Source: Absidia repens (taxonomy: Eukaryota > Mucoromycota > Mucoromycetes > Mucorales > Cunninghamellaceae). Taken from it: a stretch of DNA of 64,000 nucleotides. Each line of letters opens with the position of its first letter. Position 1 is the first letter of the stretch. Shown here one piece after another: positions 46,727-59,223 of this stretch. Below the pieces are notes generated by a model, which saw only the letters and a list, made by a program, of their open reading frames with translations, did not search any database and was not told where the DNA came from. Both the position numbers and the translations under genes were made by a program. The stretch lies in NCBI GenBank assembly GCA_002105175.1, contig MCGE01000003.1, positions 744,001-808,000 of the forward strand. The letters run 5' to 3'.

Positions 46727-47037
46727 TTATATGGGTTGTGGTGGTATTTGAATGCTGAAGGGGGGAGGAAGGTACAGGCTTTCCAGGTGCACATTTTTAT
46801 TTTTTTTAGATCATATTAAAAGTCCGAAGTTACTTGGCAAAAACTTCCAATGAACTAGGTATTGTTATTGTGTATGATATAAAAACGCCTTCCTGATTGT
46901 ATCAGTATTTTTGTACGGTTTAAAAGGAAAATAGAAATAATGAAACAAATCATATCATTTTCATTGTGAGTAAAAAACCTAGAGTTTGGCAAAGATTTAA
47001 TTGGTGATTCGAAAATGAAGGTCGCCGTTTAAATATA

Positions 47038-47044
47038 TGAGTCA
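47038..47044 (+). promoter_or_regulatory. TGAGTCA element, Gcn4/Cpc1 or Bas1-type site
   Basis: A perfect palindromic-type AP-1/Gcn4 core, TGAGTCA, lies 93 bp upstream of the ATG of the purine gene at 47137 and within the 410-bp divergent promoter. In yeast the ADE genes are activated by Bas1/Pho2 and Gcn4 at TGACTC sites, so the placement makes sense. Function here is inferred from position and core only. Confidence 0.55.
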
Positions 47045-47136
47045 AAAAAACCTGACCTGGTTGACATTTTTTTCCCTTTTCCTTTCAATTTTCACAACTC
47101 GTTTCCTTTCCTTTTCTATATATTTAATATATCGCC

Positions 47137-49143
47137 ATGTGTGGAATCTCAGCTCTTATCTTGGCCGATCAAAGTGCTGCTGCTTGTCCGGATCTTCATG
47201 AAAGTTTAGGTCTATTGCAACATCGTGGTCAGGTAAATATGGTTGAATCAGTCTTTTTTTTAAAGTTCAGAGAGAAAAGCCTCCTTCTTTTCGTTTTTCT
47301 CTCTAAACTACTTTTATCTTTTATCTAAGTCACCCTATTTTGGAAAGCTCATATTCCTTTATTTTTATTGTTTACATAGGATGCTGCCGGTATTGTAACC
47401 TCTGGTCCTAAAGGTCGTCTTTTCCAGTGCAAAGGCAACGGTATGGTCAGAGATGTCTTCAATGAAACTCAACTCTCTGGTCTTATTGGTAGTCTTGGTA
47501 TTGGTCATGGTAAGGAACTGCCACATGAAGTGATCTTGATTTACACCTTAGTTTACTGATCCACTTTGTTTCGACATAATTTATAGTCCGTTACCCTACG
47601 GCTGGTTCCTCCTCTATCACTGAAGCCCAACCCTTCTATGTCAACTCACCTTATGGTATTGTGTTTGCTCATGTAAGTTTGTCCAGTATTCACATGTGAC
47701 TTCGCTTTTGATTTACTCATTTTTTTCCCTCCATCATTTATATTGAAGAACGGTAACCTGACTAATGCTGATGAATTACGGGTGTTCTTGGACAAGATTG
47801 CTCATCGTCATATCAATACTGACTCGGACTCCGAACTTTTGCTGAATGTGCTGGCCAATAATCTTCAAAAAACTGGCAAGTTCCGTGTCAATCAAGAAGA
47901 TATCTTCACTGCCATCAAGGATTTATACCGTCAAATTCGTGGTGCTTATGCGTGTGTGGCTATGATTGCTGGTTACGGTATTATTGGTTTCCGTGATCCC
48001 CATGGTATTCGTCCTTTGGTGATTGGTCGTCGCAAGACCGTGGCGGGTTACGATTACATGTTGGCTTCCGAAAGTGTTGTATTGGACTCGCTTGGTTTCA
48101 CTGATGTGGAAGACGTCAAGCCTGGTGAAGCTATCATCATCACTCAACACTCCTTGTTGCGTCGTGTCCTGGCTGTCAGCGATCGCATTGCTCCTTGTAT
48201 CTTTGAATATGTCTACTTTGCTCGCCAAGATAGTGTCATGGATGGCATTTCCGTCTACAATGCTCGTTTAAGTATGGGTGAAGCTTTGGCCGATCAAGTC
48301 GTAAAGTCTTTGGCCGACAAAATGGATATCGATGTGGTGATTCCTGTAAGTGAAATATTATGAATTGCTGATTATTTGACTTGTTTCTTGCCAATATTTA
48401 TTTATTTATTTATTTATTTTATCGTATAGGTCCCTGATACTAGTCGTGTGGCTGCTATTCAATTATCCCGTAATTTGAACATCCCTTATCGTGAAGGTTT
48501 CAACAAGAATCGCTATGTTGGTAGAACATTTATTATGCCCGGTCAACAAACAAGGTAAAAATAATGGGGATATATCGTATAGGATATGAGAAGAAAGGAG
48601 AGTACGTGTGAACCATGACCTCATTTGTCTTTTTTTTCTATATATAGACGTAAAAATGTTCGTCGCAAGCTCAACGCTATGGCTCTTGAATTCAATGGCA
48701 AGAATGTGCTACTTGTCGATGACTCGATTGTCCGTGGTACCACTTCCAAGGAAATCATTCAAATGGCTCGTGAAGCTGGTGCCAAAAAGGTGTATTTTGC
48801 CTCCTGTGCTCCTGCCATTCGATACCCCAATGTGTACGGTATTGATATGCCCACACGTACTGAATTAGTTGCCCATGGGCGGGACGATCAACAAGTGGCT
48901 GAGGAAATCGGCGCTGATAAGGTGATTTTCCAAGACTTGCATGATTTGGTGGAATCAGTGCGCAAATTCAACCCTGCCATTGAAAAATTCGATACTTCGG
49001 TGTTTGACAAGTGCTACGTGACTGGCGATGTGGATGAAGAATATATGGCATCCTTAGAACAAGGTGGTCGCTCCAATGATAGTCGTGGTCGTCTAAGCAT
49101 TGATAGTGACTGTGTTGGTCTTTACAATAGCTTCACTCGGTAG
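47137..49143 (+). CDS. ADE4: Amidophosphoribosyltransferase (glutamine PRPP amidotransferase)
   Basis: Six exons: 47137-47232, 47380-47509, 47587-47672, 47749-48345, 48430-48554 and 48648-49143; 509 residues. It catalyses the first committed step of purine synthesis: PRPP plus glutamine to phosphoribosylamine. The mature nucleophile is Cys2 (MCGISALIL). The glutaminase domain shows [23 protein letters not shown] and [10 protein letters not shown]. The phosphoribosyltransferase domain has the PRPP loop [15 protein letters not shown] (about 364-378) and [20 protein letters not shown]. No propeptide precedes Cys2. Length and motifs match fungal Ade4. A TGAGTCA element lies upstream. A hairpin sequence sits about 250 bp past the stop. 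Confidence 0.96.
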
Positions 49144-50379
49144 ATATAGATTAACCTTCACCTTTTCCCCTTTTCATTGTTATTTTATCTGTTTTTTCTT
49201 AGTATTATTATTTTACACCTTAGAGTTATATTCGATGACGGTTTGGTTCACACCTACCTCAGGATTATTATTGCACCAATAGACTTTATATTATATTATC
49301 CACTTTTTTATACACACAACATATACATTCAAATAAAGTACATTGATCATTTTGAGCTCCTTTATTTTGTTTATTTATTTTATTAATACTAGCGGTTCCT
49401 TACATAGCGCAGCGTGTCGTCGCCCAAAGGGACGGTCGCAAAGGAACATTTCCTTACAGCTTTTAGTTATATAAATTTTTATTCTGGTATCCACCTGTAC
49501 TATTTTTATTTTGAATAAAAACTATTTAGTTTTGTATCACTCATTTGCATCTGCCTTTGTCTGTTGTTGTTTGTTACGGCTGTCTTTGTTTTTTTGTCTA
49601 TATATGTATATTTGATTACAGCAGAAAAAAAATTGCCCCCTATTGTCGACAAAAAAAAAATTACAAATTATGGACTCAAAAAAAAAAAAAAACAAAGTTA
49701 CAAGTATTCAAAGGTCAACCATGTTTGGAGTTTTTGGCTGGGTAAGGACCTCATTAAGAAGTTTAATATATACAGTCCATGTAATAGGATATGGATGGCA
49801 TTGCATCATTTATATCACATTCGATTGTTAAAAAATATCATACGGACATATTAGTCGAACAGTATTTCTGTTTCTAGCTCTCTAGCACTGACCGCTAGAC
49901 ATTTTCACAACAGATGTTGGAGATACATGGAAGCTTATTCGAAAGTGACCCCAACTGGCGAAGTGATACTCAAACTTTACCGAAGTCTATATGGCGTAAT
50001 ATTTAATTCACATCTTATCATGCACAAAATAAAAAAGGGATGGCTCAATATCCGATGGGTTTGATACTAGAGGTTAGAAAAGTTTATTGAAGCATAGGCA
50101 TAAATTGTCAAAGTCAACATCAAGTGATTCTAGCGGAGCTAGCGTGAGGGATACTGAAGAGAGAGTTGGGGATTGGTCAACACCAAGGGACGAATGTAAA
50201 AAATTATTTAATATAATACGCCAGAATAATAATAAAAAAAAAAAAAAGACTAAATGAGGCATCTTTTATTGGAGCACAACACTGTCAACATAATCAAAAA
50301 GAGGTGATGGCTGTAAAAGGGATATATTGCACAATACATGAGAGAAACTAACAGGGCATCTTCATTGAGGAAGGTAAAA
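49144..50379. other. Gene-free region downstream of ADE4
   Basis: Contains the ADE4 3' flank (AATAAAG near 49333), a GC-rich stem-loop at about 49393-49446 and A-runs near 49660-49692 and 50230-50246. No coding region is supported. Confidence 0.5.
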
Positions 50380-50585
50380 ATAGACATGTTTTATTCAGTT
50401 GTAGATATAAACCATGGACAAACTAATACTAAGCTAAGCTAATGAAGACTCCAAAAAGTCAACTAATGGTGGTCCCAAATCCTGAATCCAGAATGGAGGG
50501 GTTCCCCCATGCATCTTGAGATCCCTGAGCTGGAGCCCCCTCTAAACTAGTCCTGACACTATTCCAAGTCCAGCATAATCCCATA
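50380..50585 (-). repeat. Dispersed hairpin/poly(A)-signal repeat, copy 10
   Basis: Minus-strand copy in which both arms of the core are lengthened: GGGGG-AA-CCCC at about 50497-50508, so the arms changed together. GAATAAAACATG lies near 50386. An ATG near 50584 opens a 42-codon frame here (GAPAQGSQDAWGNPSILDSG), the best open frame of all copies. Confidence 0.85.
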
Positions 50586-51114
50586 GAGGCTGCAACCGCG
50601 AAGAAGAAATGAAATTGAAAGAAAAAGATAGGGCGGGAGGGGGATCGGAAGTAAATAAAAACTCGCATGGGTGTGAATTGATGAGCAGGATTATAAAAGG
50701 TCATTGGATTTAAAAATTTGGCTAGAGATGAAAAGCACAATTTTTAAAATAATCGGACTACACTGTCATACCACTAAAAATGGAAAAAATTATGCACCAT
50801 GTTTCGATGCCTAACGATATTAACATATAAGCGTACTCGGTGGCTTTTCACGACGACAATGTACGATTCGGCTATATCTTAATCCTTTCTCTTTCTCTTT
50901 TTTAGCTCTTCTGCCTTCCGTGTTGTAATTCCCCTTTTTTGATAGCCACTCCATTTTTTTAATAAGCAAATAGAAATAAAAAATCAAAGACATTTTTGGT
51001 AATAAAACTCAGACAACTTCTCTTTCTTTTCTTTTTGCGTCCTTTTTTTTTTTTCTTCTTCTTCTTCTTCTCTTCTTCTTTTCCTTCTTCTTCTTCTTCT
51101 TCATTGAAGTTACA

Positions 51115-51330
51115 AGAAGTGACAGCGAATTAGGACTAGTGGTTAGAACTTGAATCAAGGGCATTTGAAAAATGCAAAACAAACATCATGGGGAAACCCT
51201 TTCATTTTGGATCTAGGGTTTCGTCCCGCCATTAGATTAGGAAGTTCAACATGATGAAATTCATGAAACCATCATTAGTTTAGCTTAGAGCTACCGTCTT
51301 AGTTTAACTTTATAGTTGAATAAAGTATGT
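51115..51330 (+). repeat. Dispersed hairpin/poly(A)-signal repeat, copy 11
   Basis: A CTTCTTCTTC tract at 51056-51104 leads into ATTAGGACTAGTGGTTAGAA, the CAAAACAAACATCATGGGGA box, a GGG-GAAA-CCC hairpin at about 51190-51199 and GAATAAAGTATG near 51318. Confidence 0.85.
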
Positions 51331-51636
51331 CTATTCTTCTTACCATTACCATCATTAGCCTCACTCATACGATTACTGTAATTGTCTTCATCAGTACCTC
51401 GTTATACATTTTATTTATGATAGTGTTGAACACCCTCAGTTTATGCTTGTTTATACAGTACTTCAATAATTTTTTTATTTTTATTTTTAACCATTGGCTC
51501 AAATCCATGTTGGGCACTAGATTAAATGTATATAACTCACCAACACCCCCTTTATTTGATTCATCACTTTGAAATACAAGTCATATTCGAAGTTGTTTTT
51601 TATTGAATATAATTCAAAATAACAATCAATATCAGA

Positions 51637-51765
51637 CTACGCCATACATAACTGCGCTAATTCACCGTATTCTAAATAGCTTTTTCCAAAGATTTCTTCA
51701 GAAGTATCTGACAGCGATGCTCTACAAGAAAGCCCGGCTTCGGCATTTGAAACGGTTCGGTACAT
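51637..51765 (-). other. Short unrecognised ORF, 42 codons, coding-like
   Basis: Minus-strand frame starting MYRTVSNAEAGLSCRASLSD and ending EYGELAQLCMA stop. The amino-acid composition is balanced and unlike the surrounding AT-rich DNA. An acceptor-like TGGTGCAG precedes it by about 12 bases, so it may be the last exon of something, or a remnant. It lies only 178 bp past the stop of Uso1 on the same strand. I do not recognise it. Confidence 0.35.
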
Positions 51766-51942
51766 TATAAAGTATCTGCACCATATGAATACAAATGTAT
51801 GCCATTATAGTAACCTCTTCGTAGACGCAATCATTTCACAAACACAAATATTATACGTATAAGCTTTTAATATATTTATTAAAAATATACATGTAAAAAA
51901 CGGGAAACTAAACTAAGACAAAGCTAAGGAATATCCTAATAA

Positions 51943-52314
51943 CTACACGTCATCGTCTTCATTTTCACTATCTGTCAAAGGCTCACCAAGTTGACGTAGC
52001 CTTGATTTGTATTGGTTATTTTTCATATCCTGGTCGCCTAAATGGTAGGTCGCCCCATCCCGCCAAGGAAAAAAAAATCAGTGAATAATATTAGTTGCTT
52101 GGTTTTTCGCATTTTGCGTAGCCTTTCCATAATTACTTACCCATTAGAACCAAGAGATCTTCTTGTTCCCTTTCTAATGTGGCAAATTTCTTCTGTTCTT
52201 CAGCAACTACTGTAGATAGTTTGTCGTTTTTCACTCTTTCGTTGTCTAATGCTGTCGTGATATCAGCCAATTTCGTTTTCATGGCGTCCTCCGAATTATT
52301 CTACGAACAAAGCG

Positions 52315-52355
<41 letters not shown>

Positions 52356-55300
52356 GTTTTAAAATGCAATCGCCCGCGAGCCTTTTCTTCGTTTATTGTT
52401 GTTTAACATACCATTGTTATCAGCTTGGATTCCAGATCAGCTAGTTTTTGTTTGAGACTGTCAATTTGATTTGCTTGGTTCTTGATGGTCTGTTTGTAAG
52501 ACTCTACTTCTTCAGAGCTTTCATCAAAACTAGTAGTTATCGCTGTTAAGGAAAGAAAAAGACAATCGTCAGAATCACCCAATTTATCATTTCTTAACTT
52601 GCAATTGTTCTTACCTGGTTGAGCTTTGATCTTGAAGCTAGATGGCCTTCGTTTCATAGATCGTTGAGTGGTTTCTATTTGCAACCAATGATATAAATTA
52701 CTAGTGACCCCAGTCTTCCCACCCCACTTCGTTTTTCTTGTCCAACTTACCATAAACATCCTTGAAAAATTCTGCAAAAGCAACATCAAGAAGAAGGGAC
52801 GGCAGACTTTTGGTGTTTGTGGCAAGAGCTTCATCCTCTGCTGATATTTCCAGATTTTTGGGAGTATTCTTGATAGCATGACTGTCGCGAAGTCGGGCAA
52901 TATGACTATTGAAGACGTCTACACGACTAGATAGGATTGCCTGAAGATTTTCTCTAATAAAAATGGGAGTTTCGATTTAAAATTAATACATCAATAAACC
53001 ATGAAGCAGTTTACCTTGTGATTGGAGTTCTGGGATCATTATTGAATTCGTAAGTAATACCGAGTAGAAATGCCGTCAAGCCCTGTACTGTTGGATCATT
53101 TGTGGATGATTGTACTTCTTGAATCAACTAAAAATAAAAAAACATTGTAAGGTCTTATCACACCTTTTTTATATAAATCATTGTATAAAGTAAAACTTAC
53201 AAATTGTACATGAGTACTTTCTGATAAAAAGAGGCTAACCGATGGCGGACTGTCGTATAACCAAATACAAAGCAGGCATAAATAAGCAATGGGTATCCGA
53301 GTGTTTGTTGCTGAGTTTTTTTGTTGACATCAGTAGCTGCGCGACAATATGATGCAGTAGCGGCACAGGTTCTTCACCTATATCAATAGAAAAAATTGAG
53401 TTACATCAGGAATATGAATTTAATCTACCCTTCCTTCCTATTTCCCGTTTACCATGATCTACTTCACCAAATTTGATACTTCCAGCTAGATGTTTGGCTT
53501 GCTCATTGTTGCTGATGACGTGAGATAAAATGACGCATGCAAACCAGACTTTGTAAGGATCCTGGATAGATAACTCCCAGTTTTCGATAGCCTCCAAGAG
53601 AAGTGAACCAGCAGAGTACGGTTTGTCTATTATACAAAATACATGAATATGTAAGAATTCTCCATATTCCCTCCCCCCTTTTTTTTTACCAGCAAAATCA
53701 GTATTTTCATTATCAATTGGTGGCATTTTCAGCATAGAAGCAATCACAAGTTGTGCATTATTGTTCCCATCCACACAAGAAATGACAGCAAAGGCTGCGG
53801 CCGCCCGACTTGAGTAACTGTATTGAAGACCAGAGTCGGCAGTAACAGCAATGGCAATCAGTGATACCATGGCAGGACGAGGAAGACCAGGAGCCACATT
53901 GGGATCGATGTCACCGTCGATCAAACTTGGAGGACTGGCAACGACAGTCTTCGTAAATACGTCTTGATTTGCCTCGTTGTCACGTATCACATAAGCAATG
54001 GCGTATAAAGCAGCTGTTCGAACAATAGAAGGTGTGTTTGAGCAAATACCGAGTTGTATAATAGGGAGAAGGATTCCACTTTGCACCATGACATTTTGAT
54101 TGATTGTTGTAGTGGCACCATCGGTTTCAGCAAGAGTGCGTACAAGTTCCAGAACTGCCACAGTGTTCGCAACTTTTTGAGATGGCCATTCTTCAAACGA
54201 ATATGGTATATGATCACCTTCACTATCGCCCACAAAGCCAAGCAAGCCAGGGATCTGTTGAATACAGCTTGTTTCCCGAAAGTAAATCTAGCATAGCCAT
54301 TTAACAAACATATATGTGCAGCATCAAAAAGAATAGGAATAAATACTTGGTTTAAATTGCCACTTTCATGTTCCACGCACTGATTATTTTATTCATCGAA
54401 GTTTTACCTGATCCGAGACGTTGTAGCGCAATAAATTTTGCATCAAAGCCAAACTATCTTGTACAATGATATCCCCAGATATACCTTCTTGTTCTTCAAT
54501 GAGTACCAGTAGTTTTTCAAATGTTGCTTGGAAGGTTACCAATTTTTGTACTTCAGCATTCGACTTGGTCAGTTCGATTAGCAATAGAAGTCCCTCTATC
54601 ATAATAAATTCGAATAAAAGATTTAGCCGCTAATATACGCTACTGTATTAAGGTCATACATACCATTTCGTATAATATCACGCTTATCATCCAATAAATC
54701 AACGAGTCTCGTAATACCCATGGGGCTGGTGAGAATGCATTCTTGAATACGTTTCGAACGGTTGAGTAAAAGAGTCGATAGAAATTTGATGGTATTGAAC
54801 CGTACATAAAAATCGTATTCTTCGAGAATATCTAAGAGTATTGTGACGTTGGAAGATTCCTACAACAAGCAAAGAAAGATAGAATGAGTAGCTCATAGGT
54901 AGTGCTTCTATTTTTTGAGTAACTTCCTTACCTGGAGAAAGTAGTCCGTAAATCTGTCGCCCTTGTCTCCATCAGCATCCTATCGAGAAAAAAATATATT
55001 ATAATTATGCCAGTCTTCTAAGTCTATAGTATGCAAGTGTTTATTTTACCTGTTTCTCTTTGGTGCATAGTATCGTTAACGTTTCCAATAATGATTTTGT
55101 AATATCCACGTCTCGGCAATCGGCATGAAGTACCTTGATTAAAGCAGGCAGACTTTTGTCACCGACTTCCTATAAAAATAATATAAATGGTAACATAGTG
55201 AGTAAAAATAAAAAATAAAAAATAGCAAACATATTGATATAGGAAGACTTACCTCTGGTAAATCCTTGGCAAGACCTTTGAGACTGAGAACACCAGCGCG

Positions 55301-55423
55301 CCTATCTTCTAGTAAAGTAGCTGTTTCAAGACAATCAGCAAGTCGCTCAATGATTTCGTCCGAAGACTGTAATTGTCCCCTTTCACCTCGGAGAGCACTG
55401 TATCCCCTACTGAAGAAGTTCAT
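51943..55423 (-). CDS. USO1: Vesicle tethering factor Uso1/p115, with one-base frame break
   Basis: Fourteen minus-strand exons: 55253-55423, 55050-55169, 54932-54979, 54664-54859, 54408-54595, 53690-54287, 53453-53626, 53201-53377, 53015-53127, 52751-52953, 52615-52674, 52412-52542, 52141-52300, 51943-52037. The product is 810 residues if one A is dropped from the seven-A run at 53316-53322. It opens MNFFSRGYSALRG, then an armadillo-like head (about 1-640: LEDRRAGVLSLKGLAKDLPE, TVQGLTAFLLGITYEFNND), a coiled coil (about 690-790) and an acidic tail (DSENEDDDV), as in p115. The family tethers ER-derived vesicles at the Golgi with Rab1/Ypt1. The coiled coil is much shorter than that of yeast Uso1, nearer animal p115. 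The intron at 54288-54407 could hide a small extra exon; the simple join matches the family. Confidence 0.88.
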
Positions 55424-57420
55424 CAACCACGATAAATAATAAAGATGAAGGAGCGGGAGTAAAAAAATGAAAAGAGGGGAAGTACTCCAGTCAGTTTTAA
55501 AACGCCGATTAACGCCATCCCCAGTGGGTTCAGGGATTTCAATTAAATTTAAGATGGTGTTTTCTAACTTTTCTCCCTTTCCTTTTTTTGTTTTATTTTT
55601 TTTTATCCACATTGATTCCAAGGGTCTGGCGATCAGGGGGTGGATTTTTTATTAGATTTAGAGAGCTTTGAAAGGGACATGACAAAGTACATGGGGAAAC
55701 CCTTTCATTTTGGATTGAAGATCAAGAATTGTCTTATTCGAGAATGCCTAATGCCGACGGCTAAGGTGTGATTGGTTGCTTGGATTTATTTGTAGGTAAA
55801 ACTGACTAGCTGGCAACATTAGTTTGGTGAGGAATGATGACACGCATATAGACTCAAGTGGTCATTCAACCATTGTGGAATGGAATGGTTCTTGCTGGTG
55901 AAATATAGGTTTGCTGGACCACGGAGATATGGATTGGAATGGAAGTTTCCTTTTTTGCTAGACGATACTGTAGACATCAGTGCTTCAAACGAACTGGTGG
56001 TTTGGATTCATATGGCATATATGGTATCCCATAGAAATAGCGTATATACCGTTGATTAGATATAGAAGTGATGGTTTTAGTATACAAAATGGCTATATTG
56101 AAATAAAATGATATTGCTTTTATCTTATTTTTTACTTTTTGTCTCCACTCCGTATTATCACTCATATTATCTTGTCCATTATATTTTAAAATAATTCTGT
56201 GTATGTCACCACTTTTTTTTTTTTTTTTTTTTTTTTTTTTGGCTACCCTTCTAAGAAGGAGTCGGCGATGTTGAAGAAAATGCTGACTCTAGTCTCTGAA
56301 AAGAGAACGGTTAAACCTGATTGAAAATAATAAAATAAAAAAAATCCACTTCCCTTGAAATCAAAAGGTTGGATACCACGTTCAACACTAGTAATGTGTC
56401 ATTACAATATTTCCTGATAGCGTATCAATAATAGGGAATACAACTGATTGACAAGGAGGAGGGGCCAACGGAACGGGGAATGAAATAATGACAGTAGATC
56501 AGTTTTGGGCAAATCGTTTTGGCGGGGTAATTGCCATCGAGACGTGCTAGACGTGCTGTAGTTATGCTGTATGTACACGAAAGAAAAATATGGCAAACTA
56601 TCAAGTCATAATAGAGGTTATGATGGTATTTCAAGAACATCGATATAAATATCATACGGAACTAACTATGCAAGTATGATATACAGTGAACATCTCACAC
56701 AAAATAGAACTACTGGGAGAGAGGAATTGCTTAATTTTGCTGACAGATGATAACATGATTGTGGGTCATTTTCAAATTCCGCGATTACAGGAGTATCCCT
56801 TTTTTAAGTGTAATGTGATTTTTTTTAATGAATATGACCGAAAACATATAATAAGTTATTTCTATTATGTTAAAATAAGGCAGCCTTTTATATTGTCTTA
56901 AAATAAATTAAAACATAACACATTCCTTAAATCAAAAGAGATCAACTCATTAAGTAATCTCCCACGCCAAATATAATATATTTTATCTTATCTGTTATCG
57001 AAGACGTATTTGGAAATCAACGAATAAAAAAAAGCCAACTCACATTCTCCGCTAAACACCGCCGGGAGACACTACCGAAACTCAACTACATGTTAACAAC
57101 TTTATTCTAATAACATAAATTATTTATCATCAATATTACGCATTGTAATATCATCCTACTATCTGAAAAAAGCAAAAACAAACACAAATACAAAGGCAGG
57201 TACAAGGACAACCAAAATAAATGAATTAAAAAGTCAAATATAACATACGGAGATCAAGCGTTTTTTTTTTATTACTATGATACAATGAGTGAGAATGTAA
57301 TAATCGAAAGTGTATAAGATATGGAGTGATTTTTCATTTGAAGATATAAAAACAATAGTACACAGTAGTTAAAGAATAGAAAAAAGAGAAGGGGTAGTGT
57401 ATATGGTGGGGTAATGTAAT
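55424..57420. other. Intergenic between Uso1 and isocitrate lyase
   Basis: About 2 kb: Uso1 promoter at the left, partial hairpin-repeat copy 12 near 55665-55735, a T-run at about 56212-56240 and otherwise AT-rich DNA. The 71-codon frame at 56686-56901 is not convincing. Confidence 0.5.
55665..55735 (+). repeat. Dispersed hairpin/poly(A)-signal repeat, partial copy 12
   Basis: Only the core is left: ACATGGGGAAACCCTTTCAT at 55690-55709 followed by TTTGGATTGAAGAT. Flanks do not match other copies. Confidence 0.7.
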
Positions 57421-59223
57421 CTAAGCCTTCTTGCTGAATTGATCTTCAGTAACACCTTTGCCCATAGCAGCAGTAGCAGCAACGCCACCGGTAACAACCT
57501 TGATTAATTCATCGACATAGTTAGCTCCAGACCACTTTTGGTGTTGAAGAACATCCACTTCCAATTCTCGTTCCTGACGTTGGACATTGCTGACGTAACC
57601 ATACATACCACGAGCCTTGAAGCTGCGAGCAAAGGTGGCTGTGGCAAGAGCATTGGCATGGAGACCACCCAAAGTAATGAATTGCCAAACAAATCCAAGT
57701 TTACCTAATTGCCAGACATAGGCTTCCATGTCATTGTCAGTCATACCAGCAGCATCCCTAAAGAAAACGAAAAAAAAAATAAGCACATGGAAAAAAAAGC
57801 ATTTGGTCTCATCTTTTCTTACCAGTTGAAGGAAGGAGACAAGTTGTAGCATAACTTGGCTTCGGGATAAGCAGCGAGAACACCCTTGGCGAATTGTTCG
57901 GCTTGAGAAAGGATAGGCTTCTTGGTTTCCATCCATAACATATCGGCAAAAGGAGCAAAAGCAATAGCACGAGCAGTAGCAGCTTCAGTACCACCTTCAT
58001 AGCGATAGAAACCTTCACGGACACGAGGAGAGTCACAATCCCAGAAAATATCTACACCATAAGACTTGGCAATAGCGCGAGCTTCGGCGTTGGACTTGAA
58101 GTGGATCTTTTCCAAAAAGTCGGCAGCAGCTTGTGTCTTACCAGCTTTCTTGAGTTCATCAGCGACAGCGGTACCGTAACGCTTCAAACCGGCCTTGGCA
58201 ACCCATTCGTCTTCAATAGCTTGGAGAGCATCACCAGACTTGCCTTGTTGTTCAGCTTCGGACATCAAAGCGGCTAAGGGAGGGAGTTGTACAGTGGCAC
58301 CGACCAAGAATTCGTGATCACGGTTGTCAATGTTGCTGCTGATCAAGGTGGCAGCTTCGGCATCAGAACGGGCAACCACAATGTTTTCAACGCCCATGAT
58401 ATCATATTGTAAACGGATAGCGACCAAACGATTGATGTGTTCAGCAATAGGGACCAACACCTTACCGGCCATATGTCCACACTTTTTGGTACCGGGAGAT
58501 TGATCTTCAACGTGAATACCAGCAGCACCACGTTCAACAAACATCTTGGCCAACTTCATCACAGCAGTAATACCACCATGCTATAGTATACAAAATAGAA
58601 ATGAATAAATCTCCCTTGACATGGACACTTTTTACTTTTTTCCCCTACTTACGCCAGTGTCAGCATCAGCAACAATGGGGCGGAGGTAGTCAACCTTGGG
58701 GGTCTTGGCACGTTCTTCAGGGGTCATGGACAAACGAGCTTGACGCTGCTTACGATCATGGAAGAGTTGAGCGTTGAAGAGATGTTCGACCTTGTTGGGG
58801 ACAGTATCCATAGGGTAATCGGCAAGATCAGGTCCAGGTTCGTTGGAGGTGGAAGCAGTAGAAGATGATTGCCAACCAGAAACATAAACAGTTTCAATAC
58901 CAGCATTGGCCATTTGAGTGACCTGTCAAAGAAAAAAAAATGAGCAATGTGTCAGAAAGTAATAAGTAGCGGTCACTTACTTGAACAGGATCCAGGGCGC
59001 CAAAGGTATGACTAGTTTCACCAGTCTTCTTGTTCTTTTCAATAAGTTGCCAGAGTTTCTTACCCATGACATCGGATCGGTATTGAATGGGAAGTTCACC
59101 ACGTTTGGAAACAACTTGTTCAGCGGTGTAGACGCGCTTGACATTACGGAAACGAGGAGAGGCCCACCATTGCTTGACTTGTTCAACTTCTTGTTGGAAA
59201 GCGATTAATTCTTGATCAGCCAT
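57421..59223 (-). CDS. ICL1: Isocitrate lyase
   Basis: Four minus-strand exons: 58981-59223, 58653-58922, 57823-58580 and 57421-57757; 535 residues, the usual length of fungal enzymes. It splits isocitrate into glyoxylate and succinate in the glyoxylate cycle, needed for growth on acetate or fatty acids. The catalytic signature KKCGHMAG has its cysteine near residue 205. [35 protein letters not shown] and [16 protein letters not shown] are family landmarks, and the eukaryote-specific insert is present. The C-terminus QFSKKA is not a canonical SKL-type peroxisomal signal. Codon choice is strongly biased, as for an abundant protein. No disruptions. Confidence 0.96.

Noticed and set aside
54288..54407. 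Extra exon CVEHESGNLNQ between Uso1 exons 5 and 6
   Set aside because: It is in frame, but it needs a weak GTATTT donor, and the family alignment runs straight from VSDQ to YFRETS without it.
56686..56901. 71-codon frame with a faint Sm/LSm-like ring (ELLGERNCLILLTDDNMIVG)
   Set aside because: The Sm2 motif is absent, the second half is Phe/Tyr/Ile-rich as expected from AT-rich noncoding DNA, and no exons extend it.
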